The notes beneath the pieces were generated by a model. The model searched no databases. It saw only the letters and a list, made by a program, of their open reading frames with translations, and was not told the origin of the DNA. Position numbers and translations under genes: made by a program. Below are positions 38,201 to 47,818 of a DNA stretch of 64,000 bases, one piece after another (position 1 is the stretch's first letter; each line of letters begins with the position of its first letter). This DNA is from Spirodela intermedia (Eukaryota; Streptophyta; Magnoliopsida; Alismatales; Araceae): positions 9,967,793 to 10,031,792 of the forward strand of contig LR746267.1 in assembly GCA_902729315.2 (NCBI GenBank), read 5' to 3'.

Positions 38201-39537
38201 GTGCCATCTTCCTGGCTGCCAAATTCCTCAAGGTGAAGCTGCCGTCTGACGGCGAGAAAGTCTGGTGGCAAGAATTCGATGTCACCCCAAGGCAGCTGGA
38301 GGGTCGGTCCTCCCCCTACCCTGCTCTCCTCGCCCTCTTTCTTATTTACCTTCTCGGTTCCCCTTCTTCCCTCCGCAGAGAGTAACCAGTGAGACTTTTT
38401 CTTTCTTTTTCACCGGAGGACAGTGCCTTCAGCTCATATCTCACCTGGGAAGGAAGATTTTCGTTGATATTGAATTTCTTCTTCCTCGCAGATGTTAGCA
38501 ACCAGATGCTGGAACTTTATGAGCAGAACCACACCATTCAAGCCTCCCATGGGAGTGAAGTCGACGGGAGCACCAGCAACCTGACTGCTACTCGTCCGCC
38601 AAAAGCGGCAGCATCGGCAACCAATGAAGATGCCGCATCAGCTAGCAGTCGGCCCCCCGCCGGAGGCACAGCGGCAGACACCAAACATAGAGCCCCGGCC
38701 CAATCACCCACGAGATTTCTGTCCGAGCAGTCACACGGTGACGACCAACACCCCCCCCACAGCCAACAAGCGTTAACCCAGGGCAACAACCCGAGGAATG
38801 CCCCCGAGGCGTTGAGTGGGGTCTCGGACCACAACCTGGACAGCGACAGCTGGGATGCCCACCACCCATATCATCACCGCAGAGAAGTGGCGGAGGCCTC
38901 AAGCAAGCCCCAGCCTCATGCAGAAGCCGACTGGGAGGCTGCCAAGGGCCGCTGCCTCCCCGATGCAATCAAGAGGATCGATAAGGACAAGGTCAAGGCC
39001 GCGCTGGAGAAGAGGAAGCAGTCCCGCGGCAACCTGGCCAAGAGTGCTACTGACCTGATCGACGAGGACGATCTCATCGAGAGGGAGCTCGAGAGCGGTG
39101 TCGAGCTTGCCGCTAAGGACGAGAGGACGCAGCAGGAGACCAGGAGGAGCTGGCCCAAGCCCCCCTCCTCTCAGAGGCAAGGATCCGAAGACCACCCAGG
39201 TGCTGACAAGGAAAAGATCGGCGGCGGGGTTTTTGAAGATCAGCAACAGCAACAGTCTCAAGGCCGGCAGAACCCCAAGTCTTCTGACCGAGAAAGAGGG
39301 GCCCTCCCTGACTCGAGCGTGGACAATGCAGAGGAAGGGGAGCTCTCGTCTCTCGACTGCCAGGAGCCCCGCCACCGTCCAAAGCCCGACAGGGTCACCG
39401 CCAATGGCAAGAGACAACTGGAAGTGACACAGCAGCGCCCAGATCGTCCCCACATATCCAGGGACTCAACCAGGGACGCCTGGCCCGAACACGTGGAAAG
39501 GGACTCCAAGCGGCCGCGGCATGAGGCCCACGTGTGA
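32222..39537 (+). CDS. Cyclin T (P-TEFb-type cyclin), 6 coding exons
   Basis: Regulatory partner of CDK9/CDKC kinases that phosphorylate the RNA polymerase II tail, acting in the nucleus in transcription elongation. Coding exons: 32222-32454, 36712-36793, 37568-37702, 37868-38043, 38151-38302, 38492-39537. They join in phase for 607 residues. Residues ~35-80 have [20 protein letters not shown] and [16 protein letters not shown], followed by [94 protein letters not shown] and [19 protein letters not shown]. Together these are the two cyclin boxes of plant CYCT1. The last exon encodes a hydrophilic ~345-residue tail rich in Gln, Ser, Asp and Lys/Arg. The donor of exon 5 (GTCGGT) is weak. The first coding intron is 4.26 kb because a copia element lies reversed inside it. 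It is the gene nearest the telomere, about 2.7 kb from the first telomere tract. Confidence 0.93.
33125..35330 (-). mobile_element. Decayed Ty1/copia element in cyclin T intron
   Basis: Read on the minus strand, from high to low coordinates: a [18 protein letters not shown] block and [19 protein letters not shown] with [12 protein letters not shown] (35,320-35,120, integrase C-terminal part). Then [20 protein letters not shown] followed by [11 protein letters not shown] (about 34,190-34,070, start of reverse transcriptase). Then a GNLVAWK-like and SNAEAEFRA-like RNase H end (33,530-33,460). An AAGGGGGAG polypurine tract stands at about 33,145-33,155, just where a 3' LTR beginning TGTGGGAA would start. 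Stops and frame changes are numerous. The element opposes the host gene's direction and sits wholly within intron 1, so the cyclin frame is untouched. Confidence 0.85.
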
Positions 39538-41739
39538 TGTCCACCTGCACAGCCTCCAGGCGATGAGAGCCCCCAAGGAAAGGAACAAGCGAAAAGGGGA
39601 AAGGAGGAAAGAAGAAAAGAGGAAAGGATCCCGTTTGGAAATTTGATCTGGGATTTCCTTCTCCAGCTGCAGGCTCATGGAAGAAGCTTGTGCCCGTGGT
39701 AGTAAGTAAATATTTCCTACAATTTCATGCAGACGATAATTATCTCTGCCCTGTGCAGCGAGTGTGCATCAGCAAGAGCTGGCCTTCGGCGTAGTAGCTC
39801 TACTCTCCTAGCCTGAGGGCCTCTCGAGGCAATAAGCTGCGGACTCAGGAGGGAGGGAGGAGACAGGTCGGGGGTGACTCTTTCTGACTGCCCTTCCATG
39901 ATCATCAATGTCCAGACACTCCTGCGAACATTTTTTTGACCTGCTCGGAGCAAAAGCGTACAGAAAAAAAAAAAAAGGAAAGAACATTGATGGTGTTGAT
40001 CCACGCTTTGCTTGGTGTTGATCCCCAGTGCTGTTCAATTTTTCGTTTTTCTTTCATTTGGGTCCTCTGATAATCATCCCAACAATACAAAGGGTGTTCC
40101 TAACATGAAGTTAAATAGAAAATAAAAATGTAATCGAACAAACCCAAAATTACCGACCAACTAGTGAACTCGAGTAAAAATAGTTGGAAAATGAACAACA
40201 TACTTTATTGCCTATGAATAAGATCACCCGTGGCAACATGAATTTTTTTTTCGAGGTGATTGAATGCTGACCAAATGTAACTAGAAGAATCAGGTGAGAT
40301 TAGTGTAGAATTGGGCCCATAGAATTAGGTCTATTAATGTCAATCTTGATCTACATGAGCAGATTATGTAAACATGGATTTCCTTTTCAAGATGATTGAA
40401 TGCTGTCCGAATGCAACCAAAAGAATCAGATCGATTATTGTCAATTCTAATCTAGATGAGTGATCGCTCCAACTTGTCACTAATAAGGAAGAATGATAAC
40501 ACTATTTATAAACTAAATTTCCAAAAAAGATATAACTAATGAGTGTAGTGAAAAATCAAGTTGATTCACAAGAAATTGTCTAATCTAAGCAAATCTAATG
40601 AGATGACCAAATGGTTGACTGTAAGAAAGAATGAGATGAGAAGGTAGAAGATAATTAACTTAGACACACTAAGGGGGGAGGGGGGTTTCTTTTGATGATT
40701 ATTTAATCACCAAGAGAAGAAAAATTAAACAATAAACAAATGGTGAAATGTAGGAAGATGGTGAATTACTTAACCTTAAAGTGCGTAAATGAAAACTTTA
40801 ATCTTCTAAGATCCTCTTATGTCACTTAGGAGATCAATAGAAAAACTAAAGGAGACTAATCTGCTCCTAAATTACTTCCTAATATCTCTTAATCTTTCTC
40901 TACTTCCAATCAATGCTCAATTTTGAAGAATCAATCGAGTAAAAGAACATGAAAGAAGAAAGATCAAATGAAGGATCTGAAGTATCATAAATCTATTTTA
41001 CCTTGTTCACTTTTGGAAATATGATTAATCTTGATAAATCAAGATATTCATATACATCATGGGGAGCAAAGGAAGGGAAGAAGGATTGGATTCTATCTTA
41101 AGATCAACCTATTATCACTCTAGGGATAAAAAAACCAAAGCCCTATCTACTCTTCATCCAGAACAACTCTTTCTCACCAGGAAGGTTTCAAGAAGAAGAG
41201 AAAACAATAAGGAAATAAAAGTCATTCATTGAAGAATTAAAGAAGTTCATAAAACATAAATAAAATAAACTACATGTGCCTTCATTGTTGATGCTTGGAG
41301 TGCTTCAAGTGGATTCCTCTTCAATAGTTCTTGGCATTGACGCCTTGGTGAAGCTCTTGGATCAAATCCTCTTCTCCTCTAGGTGAGTCCCTCTCCCAAG
41401 TACGAATGATTTTCTTTCTCCTCAAATGACCTTTTATTCTTCTCTTGGTTGAGTCAATTCTCAACCCGTGGCTCATGGAGGAGAGTGCACAACCCTTGGA
41501 TCAGATTCCTCTCTCCAAGGGTAGCCCAAGGGTGATGGGCAGCTCCTAGGATGTCCTCTCACCTTTTCTCACCATAGGACTTATCTTAGCCCTTGGATTG
41601 GGTTGATTGAGGGGCTGAGATAGTCTCAAAGGTTGCCTAAGGAGAGAGAGGGGCATGGCCAATGAGAAGAAGCTACCTTCTACACTGCCACCCTTCTCCT
41701 TGGTCACTATGGTGGCAGCGTACGAATTCTTCCAATGCA
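39538..41739. other. Gene-free subtelomeric DNA
   Basis: Downstream of cyclin T the first few hundred bases are probably its 3' untranslated region. The remainder is AT-rich with no recognised protein. A motif pair (GAT/GGTGATTGAATGCTG-CC-AATG-AACCA/TA-AAGAATCAG) recurs at about 40,255 and 40,390, ~135 bases apart, an imperfect direct repeat. 41,280-41,640 has pyrimidine-rich, repeat-like sequence. No LTR boundary was established before 41,740. Confidence 0.45.
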
Positions 41740-42148
41740 TGTTAGGGTTAGAGGAAGAACGACTCTCAGAAGAGGCACTTCTTGAAGGGATTGCTCCAGC
41801 CTCGCCAGAGGAACACTGTCTTTGGCAGACTTCTCTTGCTACAGCAATTTGGGAATTTCTATTTTCAGGTCGTTAGTTTCTTTTGCAGGTTTAATTGGAG
41901 CCATTCATCACCTAGAGTTATAACAGCACACAAGCAGCCATGTCAAACTAAGAGCCAGCTCATTTGGGAGGCTGTTAGAGACACTCTCTCTTCTTCCTTT
42001 ATTAGTTCCCTATAAATACCCCTTCAAGTATTCGATGAAATGTGCTCTAAACATTTCTCTTTGATTCAATTCTATTATGTGCATTTTTCGTTCTTGATTT
42101 CCATTTTTGGAAGTTCTTGTGAGAATTTTTGACTTTACAAAGCAAACA
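41740..42148 (+). repeat. Long terminal repeat (5' LTR) of a truncated retrotransposon
   Basis: The segment begins TGTTAGGG and ends CAAACA, giving 4-base inverted termini TGTT/AACA. It has a good TATA element (CCCTATAAATACCCC, about 42,009-42,023). Two bases after its end comes a primer binding site matching initiator Met-tRNA. This is the standard architecture of a plant copia 5' LTR, 409 bases. The left border is inferred from the inverted termini only; no second LTR or target duplication could be compared. Confidence 0.65.
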
Positions 42149-42150
42149 AG

Positions 42151-42164
42151 TGGTATCAAAGCCA
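42151..42164 (+). promoter_or_regulatory. tRNA-iMet primer binding site of LTR element
   Basis: TGGTATCAAAGCCA differs by one base from the usual plant PBS TGGTATCAGAGCCA that pairs with the 3' end of initiator methionine tRNA. It follows the LTR end by two bases. It marks the start of the internal region, of which only ~115 bases remain before telomeric repeats begin. Confidence 0.8.
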
Positions 42165-42266
42165 CTCAATTTGCAGAATCTTCAAGATGGTGAAGAAAGG
42201 AGGTGAGACGTGCACTTTCTGTCAGCATAGGAGTGAGACGATGCACATTCTTGATGCAAAGAAGAT

Positions 42267-42353
42267 GGTTTAGGGTTTAGGGTTTTAGGGTTTAGGGTTT
42301 AGGGTTTAGGGTTTAGGGTTTAGGGTTTAGGGTTTAGGGTTTAGGGTTTTGGG
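42267..42353 (+). repeat. Innermost TTTAGGG telomere tract
   Basis: About twelve TTTAGGG units, including one TTTTAGGG and a terminal TTTTGGG variant. It starts abruptly inside the internal region of the truncated LTR element and ends directly in the 23-base poly(T) of LINE-A. The orientation is the same as the terminal array, so it looks like a former chromosome end. Confidence 0.92.
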
Positions 42354-42376
42354 TTTTTTTTTTTTTTTTTTTTTTT

Positions 42377-43384
42377 GAAATGAAGAAATTTGATTGAGTG
42401 CTAGAAGTTTGACCGCATTGTCAGGTTGCATAAGTGGGATCTCATTCGCACAAAGGTCGAGGATGAGATGGAGGATTATGGACCTCTTTTGAAGAGGGGA
42501 TGTGATAATAGTGGAGATAGACTCCAGTGCGCTCATAATGTTTGAAGGCGATTGATTTGCATTGGGCTGGAAGAGCTATTGAGTTCATGATGTTGGAAGA
42601 TCCGCTCAACAGTAGTAGGACGTGTAGACCTCCGTGATGTGCACCATGAGGTGTTCCTGCAAGACAAGAGTTTGCTGCAGTAAGTGGTTCTAAGAAATAA
42701 ATAAAATGATATAAGGTGGTGAGAAAAGAATGGTTAGGGTAGTGAGGAGGATAGAACTATGCTGGAACATGACAATAAGCCGAAATATGAACTTGCCTTC
42801 CTAGTGTTGCACGCACCTAATCCCTTTGGCCATGATCTTTCACCCCACGAGGAATGACTTGGTCTCTTTTTCTAACTCTTTTCTTTTCTCTTATTCTCTC
42901 TCTCTTTTTTTTTTTTTTTTTTTTTGAGGGCCTCTTCTTTCACCCTTCACTAATGTCCATTATTTGGTGTACAAGGGTAATTCCCTTTGGAGTATTAGGC
43001 TAGTGATTAGGGGAAGGGAAGTAGGTTGCCCCCCCTTTTATTTTTTATTTTTTAGTGAGGGCCTTTTCCCTCACCCTCCACTAATTTTCTATGATGGGCT
43101 AGTGATTTCGGGAAAAGAAGTAGGCTGCCTCTTTTTTTTTTTTTTTGAAGAGAGAGAAAGAGAGGGAGAAAGAAATAGAGAATCGAGAGAGGAGAGAGGG
43201 TCAATCCTATTGATATAGATCCTTACCTTCTCATGGGTTCAAGTTGGCTGATGGTACTAATGAGATCTTGAGAGAGGTGCTAGGTTGGCGATTCACAACT
43301 AGTTTGGCACGTCTGATGTGTTATAGACCTATAGTTCAAAAGTGGGTAGATGCCAACATGTGCTAATAGTTCTATGTGTCCTCA
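42377..43384 (-). other. LINE-A 3' untranslated region with internal poly(T) tracts
   Basis: This is non-coding. Besides the terminal tail it holds two further T-rich tracts at about 42,906-42,925 and 43,134-43,147. Each abuts a similar module (GAGGGCC-CTTC-TTCACCC-CCACTAAT ... TAGTGATT--GGG-AA-AGTAGG). The two modules of ~110 bases are imperfect direct repeats. LINE-B has the same arrangement at about 54,820-55,060. In sense orientation these are internal A-rich tracts upstream of the real tail. Confidence 0.75.
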
Positions 43385-46300
43385 CTACTTGAGGGTGATA
43401 GATAGTAGATGTGAGGTGATTATAAGGAGAGTAATGATTGGAAGTAGTGTACCCGAGTGGATTGCAATGAGCCTTGTCGTCCGTCTTGTGCTGATAGACA
43501 AAATGTGTTCCACATCGGTGATATGGGACGAGCGCCATGATGATGTCATGGTTGTGGCGTGTGATAGACCTGAAAATAGAAACAAAGGAAACACGTACTT
43601 GTATCTCCGTTGTGGTCTTCAGCGGCCAATGGTAGTCACCCCTAGTCTCCTCCAAGCAATACGTCACTGCTATGGAGGGGTCGGTAGTGGAGTGCGGTGT
43701 ATGCGTAAAGAGGGTATGCTGAGTCGCTAAAGTCTATGAGCACCTCGGGCTTTGAGGGGCATGTCCTACCAAGAAGAGAAGACTGTCCTCCGACGCAAAC
43801 TGACTCCATACGTAGCAAGGGCGTCGGCCGTCTGATTCCCTTCTCGGAACTGATGCGTAATGGTTGTGATGCGCCCTCGACATCGCATGATGTATGTCTA
43901 GATATTCTTGAGCCTCCAATGAGGACAAGAGTCTGCACGTAATATGTCCACTAACACTCTGGAATCAGATTCTAAGACAATATTAGTAATATTTTGCTCC
44001 TCACAAAGAAGCAAATCATCTCGTATTGCCATAGCCTCTGCCACAGTATTAGTTTGTATATTATAAAAGTTTGAAAAGACAAAGAGAATGCATCTTATAC
44101 TATCGCGTAGGATACCTCCTCCTCTAGTTGGTCCTGGGTTGCCTTGAGATGCTCCATCGATATTGAGTTTCCACCGTCCAACACTCGGTGGTGTCCATCT
44201 AACAGATCGGATAGTAGTCTGGGTCTGTGTAAGTATGATATGGAGTCCTCAAAGCCCAAAAGCCTCATAAATAGAACGCGAGCGTTTCGTTTTGTTTGGC
44301 ACTAAGGAATGAGTACTTCGAAGCCATTGTGTTATGTGCCTCATAATCTCTATGGCACGCATCACTTGGCTTACAAATCGAGATGAGTTATGTCCCTTCC
44401 ATATTTCCCATAACATATATGTTATGGAGATACAGATGAAGGGACTAATCTTGACACTCGTCAATGAGTCAATGACTCTCCTAAAGACCTCTAGTGGTGG
44501 TCTCGTAGGTCTGTACGAGAGCATTGGAAGCCAATTCGCTAGAAGTTGACGCCAACATTCGACAGGGATATCACTATGGAAAAATAGATGTTCCATACTT
44601 TCGTCTGTCGTGATGGAGCAACAATGACATCTCCTTTCCACCTCCTGATCGGTGACAATCACTCAATCGTCGGTGGGTAGTCCTCGGTGCATGAACTTCC
44701 ATAGGAAGAATGAAACACAAGGTGTGATGGCCAGATGCCATATGAGATTTCCCCAAAATGTCTTTGGGGAGCGGTTTCTAAAGTGCTCCCAAGAGGAGCT
44801 ACAAGAGAAACTACCATCTATGGTAAGTGTCCAGATGGGTTGGTCCTCAGTAGGACTCGTCTTAATCATGGTGATGGTTGGTAACAAGTTCGACGGTAGT
44901 CTATGCCTCTCAATAAGTAGATGAGTGTCTCCTTGGAGAAGCTGGGCTACCGTCAAGTGAGGCCAAGAGGATGTGAAAGTGGTAAACCTGGCCAATGGTG
45001 TGTCCTCTAGCCAAGTGTCGTACCAAGCACTGATCGCGCCTCGCCCCACTCGCCAATGAATAAGGGGCACCATCTCTAACCAATGTCTCTACTAGTCCGC
45101 CCATCGTTTGACTCCTTTCATGTCGGCCGGCTGTCGAGCCCACTTGCCATATTTGGCTGACACAAAAGAGCCTAGCACCGATGGTGTGGTCCTCATCCTC
45201 CAAACGAGTTTCTTTTGAAACATGTTGAGTACATCTTGAGGGCGCCTAATACTTAGGTCACCCTCATCCGTAGGTCGACATGCTTTCTCCCAAGAAACTC
45301 GACATTGGCGACGAGGTCCCTCAAGTTGTCCATCCCAAAGGAAGGACGTGCATAGCCATCTAATAGTTTGTAAGATGGTGTCTGGTACCTCATGGACTGC
45401 TAAAAGGTGTAATGGCATGCTCATGAAGATGTGGCGTATCAACTGGATCCGTCCTCCAGGGGATAAAAGTTGTAACTTCCATCCTGCTAGTTTCTTCCTC
45501 AACTTGCCTACTAGGGCGTCAAAATAGTGTATGCGCCTACGGCCGAGGAAGATAGGACATCCTAGGTAGTCAAAAGGTAAGTGTCCATGAGAGAATCCTA
45601 TTAGGCCCTAGATGTGTCGTATGGTCCCTATGGGGGTAGAAGGGCCTACCATGAAGCTACTCTTTGAGGCATTTATGAGTTGACCTGCAACTCGCTCATA
45701 CCTCGAGATAATACTCATGAGCCCTCTAATAGATGTCTCACATCCATTGAGGAAGAGTATTGCATCATCAGTAAAGAGGGAGTATGAGATGATCGGACAA
45801 CCCCTCTTCGAGTAGTATGGTTGGATAAGTCCTTGATTGATTGCTCGGGTGAGAGATCGACTGAGGACTTCTTCGACCAAGATGAAGAGGGTGGGTGATA
45901 GTGGATCGCCCTGTCGTAGACCTCTCATGGCCGTGAAAAATGGTGTGGAGCTACCGTTCACCAATAAAGAGAAATGATTGTCCCTAACACATGCATCGAC
46001 TAAGTCAATGAAGTCGTCAGTGAACCCAAAGCGTCTAAGAACCTTAATGAGGAAACTCCACTCTATCCTATCAAAGGCCTTCTCTATGTCTAATTTAATG
46101 ATGATGTTGGAGTCTCGACAGTCATAGCCAAGGGACTGTGCTAGTTCATATACTAGCATGATGTTATCGTGAATGTGCTGTCTCTTAACAAATCCGCATT
46201 ACTCTGGAGATATAAGTCTATCAAGGAAACTACTCAATCTACGTGTAACGATCTTAGATACAACTTTATAACACACGTTACATAAATTGATAGGTCAAAA

Positions 46301-47815
46301 GTCTCTAAATGAGGTTGGGGTAGTCACCTTCGGTATAAGTGCAAGGAAGGTGGCCTTCCAACTCCATGTAAAGACTTTACGACGAAAGATTTCCTTGATA
46401 GCCTGGATCAGATCAGTGCCAACGATATCCCAACATGAAATGTAAAAATCAGTTGGGAAACCATCGGGCCCGGGTGCACGATGTATGGTCATAGAGAAAA
46501 CTACTTCCTTGATCTCTTCTCCCGTGGGTATGGCCGTCGTGAGAGAGCTCTCATGGTGAGTGACCAATGATGGGATCGAAGTGAGCATATCATCAGAAAT
46601 CTCGATCGGCTGAGAGGTTAAGAGAGTACAAAAGTACTCAACTCCTGCCTCCTGCATGTGGGAAAGGTCCTAATCATATGTCTCTAAAAGAGAGGTATAA
46701 TCTGAACGTGAGCGGTGAGCGACCAAGGCATGAAAGAAATGAGTGTTTCTATCACCCTCTTGTAACCACTGGATGCGTGATTTCTAGAGATAGAATAACT
46801 CCTGTCGTCGCACAACCTCATCAAGCTGGTCGCTCACTCTACTCCTCTTTTCTCAGGCAGCATCTGAATATCTAGCTTGTAGTAGTCTTTCAACCTCTGC
46901 TAACTCTTTTTGCAATGGATCAACCTGGGTATAGACATTCCCATAGATATGTCGGTTCCACCATTTAAGGTGGAGTTTGAGATTCCTTAATCGATAGCTA
47001 AGGTTCTCCATAGGAGAATATGAGATATGTCCGTACCAGTGATTCCGTACGAAACTCTGAAAGTCTTCATGTTGGAGCCACATGATCTGAAATCTGAAGG
47101 GAGGTCTGTGGGTGCTCATACTCTGTTTAGGGAGTATGAGGATCGGAATGTGATCTGACCTATAACGAGGTAATATCGTGACTAATATGGGATGTCGCAC
47201 CATGGCGATGTTGTTGATGAAGCAGCGATCGATACGCTCATAAATCAAAGCATCCCCTCGATTGTTGCTCCATGTCCATGCCTCGCCTGATGTAGGTGGC
47301 TCAATAAGAGCTAATCAAAAAATGCAGTCATTGAACGTTTCTATGTTACGTGCCCTAGGGATCCACCCACCTTGACGTTCACTAGTAATACGAACACAGT
47401 TGAAGTCACCTACTAGGTACCAAAGAGACTCAACTAGTGTAGGGTAGTCCCTCACGTACTGAACTAGGTTTGCCCAAAGAGTTTCCCTTTCTTCGGATCT
47501 ATGTGATATATAGATGACCGAGAAGGTGAACACTTGGTTGAGATCTCGAACCGTTATAGTGATATGCTGGGATCCCTCGACTAGCAACTCCATAGAGTAT
47601 GGTCTAGTCCAAAAGAGCCAAATATGATTCGTGGGGTTGGAGTGAAAATGATCCATACCCAATCGCCTAAGTAAGGGTTGGATACGATCTGATGATATCA
47701 TGAGCTCAATGAGACCTACTATACCTAGTCGGTACTATCTGATAAGGCTACCTATATAGAATTGGGTTTCGAGGTTACCTATACCCCGACAATTCCGTAT
47801 GATGCTAGGTATCAT
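43385..47815 (-). pseudogene. LINE-A ORF2: endonuclease, reverse transcriptase, RNase H
   Basis: One reading frame of 4431 bases, exactly the length of the LINE-B ORF2, with no frameshift but many stops. Order: APE-type endonuclease (IIRNCRGIGN, with W changed to R in the usual WNCRG; GDFNCVR; RIDRCFINN; RSDHIPIL), reverse transcriptase (APGPDGFPTDFY, LDIEKAFDRIEWSFL, GLRQGDPLSPTLFIL, FTDDAILFLNG with the catalytic DD kept), zinc-type RT tail (FFLWKFMHRGLPTDD, CHCC), then RNase H (LNIDGASQGNPGP, LESDSRVLVDIL, HQFREGNQTADALA). Stops private to this copy are at about 47,315, 46,853, 46,781, 45,608, 45,092 and 44,663. Stops shared with LINE-B include TGA 46,295, TAA ~46,199 and TGA 44,249. Each is explained by one C-to-T or G-to-A change in an Arg, Gln or Trp codon. 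Confidence 0.88.
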
Positions 47816-47818
47816 GAT

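Noticed and set aside
38538-39509. Several minus-strand open frames opposite the cyclin T tail
   Set aside because: Shadows of the GC-rich last exon; no homology and no supporting splice structure.
42151-42164. tRNA gene remnant
   Set aside because: The 14-base match to the tRNA 3' end is a retroelement primer binding site directly after an LTR; no tRNA body is present.
43736-43942. Plus-strand 68-codon open frame, identical at 55,654-55,860
   Set aside because: It is antisense to the LINE RNase H region and is identical only because the two LINE copies are identical there.
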